The position numbers and the translations under genes are program-made. From assembly GCA_900554595.1 (NCBI GenBank), contig USHZ01000129.1, positions 1-5,618 on the forward strand: a stretch of 5,618 nucleotides of DNA. Reading direction: 5' to 3'. The notes under the pieces are model-generated. The model searched no databases, was not told the DNA's origin, and was given only the letters and a program-made list of their open reading frames with translations. Below are positions 1 through 4,983 of this stretch, one piece after another. The DNA is from an uncultured Collinsella sp. (lineage in GTDB: Bacteria; Actinomycetota; Coriobacteriia; Coriobacteriales; Coriobacteriaceae). The number at the start of each line of letters is the position of its first letter. Position 1 is the stretch's first letter.

Positions 1-525
<525 letters not shown>

Positions 526-543
526 GGGCCCGTCACTTGTCGA

Positions 544-566
544 TAGGCCCAAGGCATGCCGGCCTA
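544..566 (+). repeat. Small inverted repeat after cysK stop
   Basis: TAGGCC (544-549) and GGCCTA (561-566) form a perfect 6-bp stem with an 11-base loop, starting 19 bases after the cysK stop. There is no T-run behind it, only a pyrimidine-rich stretch. It may be a weak 3'-end structure for the cysK transcript or have no role. Confidence 0.3.
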
Positions 567-600
567 CCCTCTCTTCTGGCTGCCTAAGCCCATCTCGTTA

Positions 601-620
601 GGGTGTCCCACAGGACGCCC
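601..620 (+). repeat. 8-bp inverted repeat just upstream of the mnmA -10 box
   Basis: GGGTGTCC (601-608), loop CACA, GGACGCCC (613-620). All eight positions pair in RNA, one of them as G-U. No T-run follows, so it is not a standard terminator. It covers the place where a -35 box would sit for the -10 at 629-634, so it could be an operator, or the 3' structure of the cysK mRNA. Confidence 0.5.
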
Positions 621-625
621 GAACT

Positions 626-634
626 TGCTACAAT
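626..634 (+). promoter_or_regulatory. Extended -10 promoter candidate for mnmA
   Basis: TGC followed by TACAAT (629-634) fits an extended -10 element (TGn plus a 5/6 match to TATAAT). No good -35 lies 16-18 bases upstream (around 605-611), which is usual for extended -10 promoters. The start of transcription would fall near base 641, inside the left arm of the hairpin at 639-666. It is the best promoter visible before mnmA. Confidence 0.5.
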
Positions 635-638
635 GTCT

Positions 639-677
639 GCGGCGCGGAACCAGCCTCCCGCGCCGCTTTTCTTTTTT
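639..677 (+). terminator. Strong hairpin plus T-run between cysK and mnmA
   Basis: GCGGCGCGG (639-647) pairs perfectly with CCGCGCCGC (658-666) around a 10-base loop, followed by TTTTCTTTTTT (667-677). It has the form of a rho-independent terminator for cysK, 113 bases past its stop. The mnmA start is only 29 bases further on, and no promoter is visible between the two, so mnmA must be read through this element or start inside it. Attenuation is a second possibility. Confidence 0.75.
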
Positions 678-691
678 GGCCACATGCCACC

Positions 692-697
692 AAGGAG
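692..697 (+). promoter_or_regulatory. Ribosome binding site of mnmA
   Basis: AAGGAG, 9 bases before the ATG at 707, fixes the start. GGAG (694-697) could pair with CTCC (701-704) across a 3-base loop, a small structure that would cover the site. Confidence 0.8.
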
Positions 698-706
698 AAC
701 CTCCCC

Positions 707-1807
707 ATGCACAATAAGCGCGTGCTCGTCGCCATGAGCGGCGGCGTCGATTCCAGCGTGACCGCGTACCTGCTCAAAAGCCAGGGTTACGAATGTGTCG
801 GTGCCACCATGTGCCTCACCTGCCCCGCACCCGATCCCGTCACGGGCGTGAGTAAGGTCGACCGCGATATCGCCGATGCAAAGGCCGTCGCCGAGCGTCT
901 GGGGATCCCCCATCACGTGCTCGACTTGCAGCAAACCTTCGACCACAGCGTTATCGAGCGCTTTGTGAACGCCTACCAGGAGGGGCTGACGCCCAATCCG
1001 TGCATTATCTGCAACCGCCACATTAAGTTTGGTGCGCTGCTCGATGCGGCACTGGACATGGGCTGCGACTACATCGCAACGGGACATTACGCCAAAACAA
1101 GCCAGACGGCAGACGGCGCCTGGCAGCTACATCGCGGCGAAGATCCCAAAAAGGACCAGAGTTACTTTTTGTATTCGCTTACGCAGGAACGCCTGGCGCA
1201 CACGATCTTTCCGCTGGCAGACCTAGACAAAGAGCGCGACGTGCGCCGCATAGCCGCCGAGCAGGGATTTACCAACGCCAAGAAGGCCGAAAGCGAGGAT
1301 ATCTGCTTTATTCCAGACGGTGACTACGCGGGCTATATCGAGCGCCGCTGCGGACATCCCACTGCACCGGGCGACATTGTGTGGCGCGACGGCAGCGTGG
1401 TCGGGCGCCACAACGGCGCGCTGCGCTACACCATCGGCCAGCGCAAGGGCCTGGGCGTCGCAATGGCGCATCCCGTGTATGTGACGGGCGTCGACGCCGC
1501 CAACAACACCGTGCATCTGGGCGAGGCCGAGGACCTGGCGGCCACAGTGCTCACGGCCAACGACTGGATCTGGAGCGCGCCGGCAGAACGCATGGAGGCG
1601 GAGCTCGACGCCGGCGGCATTCGCGTAGGTGCCAAGTACCGCTACCGTCAAAAGGACCAGGCAGCAACCCTTACACGTAGCGCCGACGGGCAAATGCTGC
1701 TAACTTTTGACGAGCCGCAACGAGCCATCGCCCCCGGCCAGGCCGTTGTAGTCTATCGCGGCGACATCGTCCTGGGCGGCGGCACGGTGACCAGCGCACT
1801 TAAGTAG
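707..1807 (+). CDS. mnmA: tRNA-specific 2-thiouridylase MnmA
   Basis: Cytosolic enzyme that adenylates U34 of tRNA-Glu, -Gln and -Lys and replaces its 2-oxygen with sulfur passed from a cysteine desulfurase. The 366 residues match the family's usual length of about 360-370. The N-terminal PP-loop ATP-binding motif SGGVDSS is at 11-17. NPCIICNRHIKFG contains C99 and C102; C102 is the expected first catalytic cysteine. GHYAK lies at 126-130 and KDQSYFLY from 149. SEDICFIPDG holds the second catalytic cysteine, C200. YTIGQRKGLG follows in the central domain, and a C-terminal beta-barrel with PGQAVVVY ends the protein. All key residues are present, so it should be active. The ATG has a good ribosome site. 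It lies 181 bases after cysK on the same strand, and its stop is 8 bases from the stop of the convergent kinase gene, with no terminator between. Confidence 0.97.
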   Translation: MHNKRVLVAMSGGVDSSVTAYLLKSQGYECVGATMCLTCPAPDPVTGVSKVDRDIADAKAVAERLGIPHHVLDLQQTFDHSVIERFVNAYQEGLTPNPCIICNRHIKFGALLDAALDMGCDYIATGHYAKTSQTADGAWQLHRGEDPKKDQSYFLYSLTQERLAHTIFPLADLDKERDVRRIAAEQGFTNAKKAESEDICFIPDGDYAGYIERRCGHPTAPGDIVWRDGSVVGRHNGALRYTIGQRKGLGVAMAHPVYVTGVDAANNTVHLGEAEDLAATVLTANDWIWSAPAERMEAELDAGGIRVGAKYRYRQKDQAATLTRSADGQMLLTFDEPQRAIAPGQAVVVYRGDIVLGGGTVTSALK

Positions 1808-1815
1808 CCGCGGGT

Positions 1816-3189
1816 TTATCGCTGCACGCGTCGAAGTACCTCAACAGCGGCACCAACCTCGATTACGCGACGCTCGAGGCCGCGGCAAATGGCCTCGAGT
1901 CGACCCTCCGCCGTCGCCCATTCGCTCTGCGAAAGAATCTCGATCGCCTCATCAACAAATCCGTCCAGTCGCGATGCGTCGAACCAATCGAGTGAGTCCG
2001 CAAGCGCCAGCTGGACGGAAGGGTCGGGCCCAAACGGCTTAGCGGAAAACCCAAACTCCCCAGCTGCGAGCACGGCAGTTGGTACGTTGTACCACAGGCA
2101 GTTGCCGCTATCGAACAGCGGCGCAGGTTTTATCTCCAGGGTGTCGACATTGCGGATGATGCCGAAGTTTCGCCAATGGCGGTCGCTGTTGGCCAAAAGG
2201 GCATCGCAGACAATCATCTGCGACATAGACCTTCTCACAGCGGCCTCATCGACACCATGCTTGCCGAGGTAGCAACAGTATCGATCGTATGTCGAGTTTC
2301 CCCGCTGGCTACCAAGCGCGCCTTTAACGTAAACAGCCGGAACGTATTCCTCGCGGCCGTCAAGAAAGTCGTCGCACAGACACACAGGGCCATCGAACAT
2401 CCGCTCAACCGTATAAGGAACAAACTCGCCCTCCGACAGCAAGCGACGATGTAGAGCCGTTGCAACTGCCTCGTTAAAGGGACGCTGATCGTCCATCCCG
2501 CACCCTTTAGCCAAAACGCGAATGCCGTTTCTGATCATCCACGATTTAGGGAGCTCGCCCTCGGACGTGTTGTCCGGATTTTTAAGACCGATGCCTTCCA
2601 GCCAACCCGAACGCTCTTCGGGCGCTGATCGCTCAAAATCATTCTCGAAGTAATTGAGGTTTCGCCATTCGAGCCCGTCGCATTCTGCCGGGCGCAGCCA
2701 ATAGCAATCCGAAAGCGAGAGGCCCAGGCACTGAACCGGCACCTCAACGCCGTTGACAATCCCCAGCTCGCGGTAGCGCGAGATAAGCCCAGGGCGAACA
2801 TCGGGCACCGACCGATGGCTCCACCACACGTTGAGCTCCCGTTTATTCACCGCAGGAGAAGAGCTCGAGCACGTGCCAAACGGCATCCTCAGCGCATCGA
2901 GTACCTCGGCGATTTCGAAGGAAAACTCGCGCGTCGGATCAAACGAAACACGCGCAACCTCGTAATCGGCGGACATCAGCGTAAACTTGCGCCCCACATC
3001 GGCCGCAGGACGGCGTCCACGTTTGCGGACCTTTTGATAAGCGACCGCAGAATCATACTCAACCATCTTCCGTCCGTCCACAATATCGCACGCGAGCGTT
3101 CCCGATGCGGCAAGTTGAGATATGCGGGCTTTCGTAACGCCCAACAGGCGGGCGGCATCACCCATAGACAAGTACTCAGACGTATTCAT
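1816..3189 (-). CDS. HTH-HipA/CtkA-like Ser/Thr kinase fusion protein
   Basis: Likely DNA-binding protein kinase of the HipA C-terminal superfamily, 457 residues from this start. Residues about 6-32 form an excisionase/MerR-type helix-turn-helix (DAARLLGVTKARISQLAASG). A basic patch RGRRP (57-61) and an uncharacterised stretch follow, then LSDCYWLRP (159-167). Kinase features are a Ser/Thr-rich glycine loop TSEGELPK (208-215), a candidate ATP lysine K228 in VLAKG, E240 in FNEAVATALH, the catalytic loop NSDRHWRNFG with D336 and N341, and the metal-binding D360 in PLFDSG. By memory this resembles gut Firmicutes proteins labelled 'HipA domain-containing'; the target is unknown. No antitoxin gene adjoins it. 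The ATG at 3189 is preferred: GAGG (3201-3204) lies 11 bases before it, against only 2 before the ATG at 3198 (460 residues). GC looks slightly below that of the neighbouring genes. Confidence 0.85.
   Translation of the reverse strand: MNTSEYLSMGDAARLLGVTKARISQLAASGTLACDIVDGRKMVEYDSAVAYQKVRKRGRRPAADVGRKFTLMSADYEVARVSFDPTREFSFEIAEVLDALRMPFGTCSSSSPAVNKRELNVWWSHRSVPDVRPGLISRYRELGIVNGVEVPVQCLGLSLSDCYWLRPAECDGLEWRNLNYFENDFERSAPEERSGWLEGIGLKNPDNTSEGELPKSWMIRNGIRVLAKGCGMDDQRPFNEAVATALHRRLLSEGEFVPYTVERMFDGPVCLCDDFLDGREEYVPAVYVKGALGSQRGNSTYDRYCCYLGKHGVDEAAVRRSMSQMIVCDALLANSDRHWRNFGIIRNVDTLEIKPAPLFDSGNCLWYNVPTAVLAAGEFGFSAKPFGPDPSVQLALADSLDWFDASRLDGFVDEAIEILSQSEWATAEGRLEAICRGLERRVIEVGAAVEVLRRVQR
1873..1899. 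repeat. Perfect 9-bp inverted repeat in the 3' end of the kinase gene
   Basis: CTCGAGGCC (1873-1881) and GGCCTCGAG (1891-1899) with a 9-base loop. It lies within the last 30 codons of the kinase gene and 66-92 bases beyond the mnmA stop. Neither side has a T-run. It would fold in transcripts of either strand and is the only strong hairpin near the convergent gene ends. Confidence 0.6.
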
Positions 3190-3200
3190 ATGCCGCATAA

Positions 3201-3204
3201 CCTC
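3201..3204 (-). promoter_or_regulatory. Ribosome binding site of the HTH-kinase gene
   Basis: GAGG on the minus strand. It stands 2 bases before the upstream ATG (3198) and 11 before the next in-frame ATG (3189). Two bases is too close for initiation, so it favours the inner start, although 11 is rather long. Confidence 0.45.
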
Positions 3205-3220
3205 GTTAAGTAATTTACGC

Positions 3221-3257
3221 GTTTAGTTAATAGATTACATACATCATAATACTAAAC
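3221..3257. promoter_or_regulatory. Candidate operator: 7-bp inverted repeat, centres 30 bp apart
   Basis: GTTTAGT (3221-3227) and ACTAAAC (3251-3257) are perfect inverted copies separated by 23 AT-rich bases. The distance between centres is 30 bp, close to three helical turns, which would put both sites on one DNA face. The repeat brackets the -10 of the kinase promoter. Autoregulation by the protein's own HTH domain is inferred. Confidence 0.5.
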
Positions 3258-3263
3258 AACCAA
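3234..3263 (-). promoter_or_regulatory. Candidate promoter of the HTH-kinase gene
   Basis: On the minus strand, TTGGTT (3263-3258) and TGTAAT (3239-3234, a 5/6 match to TATAAT) are 18 bases apart. Transcription would start near 3227, at the inner half of the inverted repeat. The region is the most AT-rich in the window. TAATCT at 3237-3232 is an alternative -10. Confidence 0.45.
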
Positions 3264-3268
3264 AAGCG

Positions 3269-3294
3269 AAAAAAGGCCCGAGAAATCGGGCCTT
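3269..3294 (-). terminator. Rho-independent terminator of the M42 peptidase gene
   Basis: Minus-strand AAGGCCCG and CGGGCCTT (plus-strand arms 3273-3280 and 3287-3294) form an 8-bp stem with a 6-base loop. A run of six T (3274-3269) overlaps and follows the stem. It lies 34 bases past the peptidase stop and directly upstream of the kinase promoter, insulating the two genes. A second inverted repeat, GCGATT/AATCGC (3296-3301 and 3311-3316), lies between it and the stop. Confidence 0.9.
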
Positions 3295-3327
3295 AGCGAT
3301 TGGTCAGCCGAATCGCAAGCTGCTCCC

Positions 3328-4371
3328 CTAGCGCTGAACGTAGGCGCGAACCAGCTCGTAGGTATTGCGCACGCCGTCGATGTGGCTACGCTCGTAGTTG
3401 TGGCTCGCGTACACGCCGGGGCCGATCAGACCATGGCGAATGTCGTAGCCGGCCGAGAGCGTGGCCTCGACGTCGGAGCCGTAGTGCGGGTACACATCGA
3501 TGGCGTAATCGAGCTCCAGCTCGCGCGCGATGTTGGACAGCGTGGTTACCAGATCGTAGTTGTACGGACCGCCCGAATCCTTGGCGCAAATCGAAACCAT
3601 GCGCTCGGTGCAGCCCAGGTCGTCGCCCACGCAGCCCATGTCCACGCTGATCATCTCGCGCGTGTCGGCCGGTACAAAGGCACCGCCGTGGCCGACCTCC
3701 TCGTACACCGTAAAGAGCAGCGATACCTTGCGCGAAAGCGTCACCTCGCCGTCGGCGACGGCGCGGGCCAAACCCAGCAGAATCGACGCGGACAGCTTGT
3801 CGTCAAGGAAACGGCTCTTGATGTAGCCGCTCTCCGTCACCGTGGTGCGCGGGTCCATAGCGATGATATCGCCGGTCTGAATACCCAGCTCAAGCACATC
3901 GTCCTTGCTGTCAACGTTCTCGTCGAGCAGGATTTCCATGTTCTTCTCGATGGTCTTGACCGGCTCATCGGCCACATGCGCCGAAGGCTCGGTGTTGAGG
4001 ACCACGCCCGTGTAGACATTGCCGTCGCGCGTATAAACGGTGCAGTTCTCGCCATCGGCCGTGGACCACTGGTGCCCGCCGAGGGTCGTGGGGCGCAGGC
4101 GACCATTGTCCTTAATGGAGCGCACCATGGCGCCCAGGGTATCAACATGGCTCGCCAACACGAGCGGCTCGCCCTCGCCGCCAAGCTCAACCAACACGTT
4201 GCCCTTATTGGAGCGCTCGGGCCCAAAGCCCATATCACGCAACGTTTCCATCAGATAGTCTGTCGCCGCACGGGTATAGCCCGTAGGCGAAGCAATCGAG
4301 GTAAGCGCCTTAAGCTGTCCAGCGATATAGGAGAGCGTCTCCTCTAGAGAAGCATCAACATTAGAAGCCAT
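3328..4371 (-). CDS. M42 family metallopeptidase (aminopeptidase/FrvX-like)
   Basis: Two-metal exopeptidase of clan MH, normally a large cytosolic oligomer that trims amino acids from peptides. The 347 residues suit the family's 340-360. Likely metal and catalytic residues from this start are H75 and D77 in ASHVDT, D190 in FLDDK, the catalytic E224 and metal ligand E225 in YEEVGHGG, D244 in SVDMGC, and H324 in YASHNYERSH. HYGSDVEA near 296-303 is also typical. All positions are filled, so it should be active. The inner ATG at 4371 is chosen because the minus-strand GGAAGG (4383-4378) abuts the ATG at 4377 with no gap but is 6 bases from this one. The longer reading adds two residues. It is transcribed alone, with its own terminator at 3269-3294. 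Substrate specificity cannot be read from sequence; some relatives are called endoglucanases, probably wrongly. Confidence 0.93.
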   Translation of the reverse strand: MASNVDASLEETLSYIAGQLKALTSIASPTGYTRAATDYLMETLRDMGFGPERSNKGNVLVELGGEGEPLVLASHVDTLGAMVRSIKDNGRLRPTTLGGHQWSTADGENCTVYTRDGNVYTGVVLNTEPSAHVADEPVKTIEKNMEILLDENVDSKDDVLELGIQTGDIIAMDPRTTVTESGYIKSRFLDDKLSASILLGLARAVADGEVTLSRKVSLLFTVYEEVGHGGAFVPADTREMISVDMGCVGDDLGCTERMVSICAKDSGGPYNYDLVTTLSNIARELELDYAIDVYPHYGSDVEATLSAGYDIRHGLIGPGVYASHNYERSHIDGVRNTYELVRAYVQR

Positions 4372-4377
4372 ATGCAT

Positions 4378-4383
4378 CCTTCC
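4378..4383 (-). promoter_or_regulatory. Ribosome binding site of the M42 peptidase gene
   Basis: GGAAGG on the minus strand. With zero spacing to the ATG at 4377 and six bases to the ATG at 4371, it decides the start in favour of the inner codon. Confidence 0.7.
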
Positions 4384-4407
4384 AAGTAAAACTAAGACCG
4401 AGTCCCG

Positions 4408-4413
4408 ATTTTA
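4408..4413 (-). promoter_or_regulatory. Possible -10 box for the M42 peptidase gene
   Basis: TAAAAT (5/6 to consensus) on the minus strand, about 36 bases upstream of the start codon. No convincing -35 is found at 16-18 bases; a TTGCAC (4431-4426) is too close at 12. Weak evidence. Confidence 0.3.
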
Positions 4414-4581
4414 ACCGTTCTGCACGTGCAATGCCCCAGGAGCCGAACCGCCTCCAGACGTCCCCGCACCGGTTTTGTGCACACACACGGTTTACAATCC
4501 CAATCTTGAATAAATCCTATCGGTATCTGCATAAAAATGAGGCATCTATTTGCTTCGTCTCAGGGTACCCCACCTTAGACC

Positions 4582-4605
4582 GTGCAAAAAACGGAGTATT
4601 CAGCA
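4582..4605 (+). repeat. Left arm of a 24-base inverted repeat pair
   Basis: Begins GTGCA, then A5, and ends with the core GGAGTATTCAGCA. It matches the reverse complement of 4792-4815 at 18 of 24 positions. The mismatches are one block: A5 plus C here, T5 plus G in the partner. The outer ends read GTGCA...TGCAC, like the termini of a small mobile or palindromic element of about 234 bases. Confidence 0.65.
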
Positions 4606-4609
4606 CCGT

Positions 4610-4624
4610 GGGCCCCAACGGCCC
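4610..4624. repeat. Small GC hairpin next to the left repeat arm
   Basis: GGGCC (4610-4614) and GGCCC (4620-4624) with loop CCAAC. It lacks a T-run and has no assigned role. Confidence 0.35.
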
Positions 4625-4685
4625 CATCACAAACGACATAACGACGCGGTTGCAGCAGTGTTGTAGGCCGGCGCAAACCAAAAAC

Positions 4686-4760
4686 GCAGTGGCAGCCCCC
4701 TCCGCTCATCGATAGCCCACCCACAATGGCTTTCGATGAGCGTCTGCGGGCTGCTGCGGC
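4686..4760 (-). ncRNA. Large imperfect hairpin followed by T5 (terminator or small-RNA 3' end candidate)
   Basis: The inner stem pairs 4703-4717 with 4728-4742 (15 positions, one mismatch, 10-base loop). After an asymmetric internal loop, GCAGCC (4692-4697) pairs with GGCTGC (4749-4754), with a few further outer pairs. On the minus strand the stem is followed by TTTTT (4684-4680). It could end a short minus-strand RNA starting in the repeat region, or be a back-up terminator behind the dehydrogenase gene. No promoter was confirmed. Confidence 0.35.
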
Positions 4761-4775
4761 CCACTCACAACGTTA

Positions 4776-4814
4776 TGCATTTTTCAGAGCCTGCTGAATA
4801 CTCCCAAAAATGCA
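4776..4814. repeat. Perfect 9-bp inverted repeat overlapping the right arm
   Basis: TGCATTTTT (4776-4784) and AAAAATGCA (4806-4814) enclose 21 bases that contain most of the GGAGTATTCAGCA core (reverse strand). A transcript of either strand would present this core in a loop. Confidence 0.55.
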
Positions 4815-4815
4815 C
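4792..4815 (-). repeat. Right arm of a 24-base inverted repeat pair
   Basis: Reads GTGCA, T5, G, then GGAGTATTCAGCA on the minus strand, the inverted partner of 4582-4605. The arms are 186 bases apart. No target-site duplication is visible outside the arms. Confidence 0.65.
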
Positions 4816-4890
4816 GCTGAGAAGTGCACCACCTATCCGCAGCGGGCAGCATGCCTTGGTTTTGCCCATATCGGGGCATCGGCGCGACAC

Positions 4891-4928
4891 AAAAAGCCCC
4901 CTCCGCACGTAGTGCGCAGCGGGGGCTT
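4891..4928 (-). terminator. Rho-independent terminator of the fucO-like gene
   Basis: On the minus strand AGCCCCC and GGGGGCT form the base of a long stem (plus-strand arms 4895-4901 and 4921-4927), with an inner CGCAC/GTGCG stem (4904-4908 and 4912-4916). It is followed by TTTTT (4895-4891). It lies 55 bases beyond the stop of the dehydrogenase gene. No T-run is present in the + direction. Confidence 0.9.
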
Positions 4929-4983
4929 CCGACATGTCCGAGGACGATTGTGGGGCTAACGGGCAGGGGCCCGCCGAACCAAG

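Larger units (their letters stand above)
4378..4983. other. Long intergenic region with repeats, no credible gene
   Basis: About 606 bases between the divergent side of the peptidase gene and the stop of the dehydrogenase gene. The left part (about 4490-4560) is AT-richer than the flanking genes. The rest holds the inverted repeat pair 4582-4605/4792-4815, the 9-bp stem 4776-4814, hairpins at 4610-4624 and 4863-4878, the large hairpin 4686-4760 and the terminator 4891-4928. Open frames here (for example 94 codons from 4431 on +) lack a ribosome site, run through the repeats and resemble no family. Confidence 0.7.

Noticed and set aside
584..1087. 167-codon frame on the minus strand opposite mnmA
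   Set aside because: Shadow of mnmA, which has clear PP-loop and cysteine motifs and a good ribosome site.
1223..1693. 156-codon frame on the minus strand opposite mnmA
   Set aside because: Also antisense to strongly conserved MnmA sequence, with no family resemblance.
3190..3205. ATG at 3198 as the start of the kinase gene
   Set aside because: Only 2 bases separate it from GAGG; the in-frame ATG at 3189 is better placed, though neither spacing is ideal.
3382..4347. 321-codon open frame on the + strand opposite the peptidase gene
   Set aside because: It is the antisense of a gene with all M42 catalytic motifs in place. The protein is low in recognisable motifs, and long antisense frames are expected at this GC content.
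4372..4383. ATG at 4377 as the start of the peptidase gene
   Set aside because: It directly abuts GGAAGG with no spacer, whereas the ATG at 4371 has a workable 6 bases.
4475..4498. TTGTGC and TACAAT as a + strand promoter in the long gap
   Set aside because: The spacer is only 12 bases and no credible gene follows.
4530..4579. Possible tiny peptide of 13 codons starting at 4538 on +
   Set aside because: No ribosome site and no support beyond an ATG and a stop.
4431..4715. 94-codon + strand frame in the long gap
   Set aside because: No ribosome site before its ATG, runs through the left repeat arm and into the large hairpin, and its composition does not look like the real proteins here.
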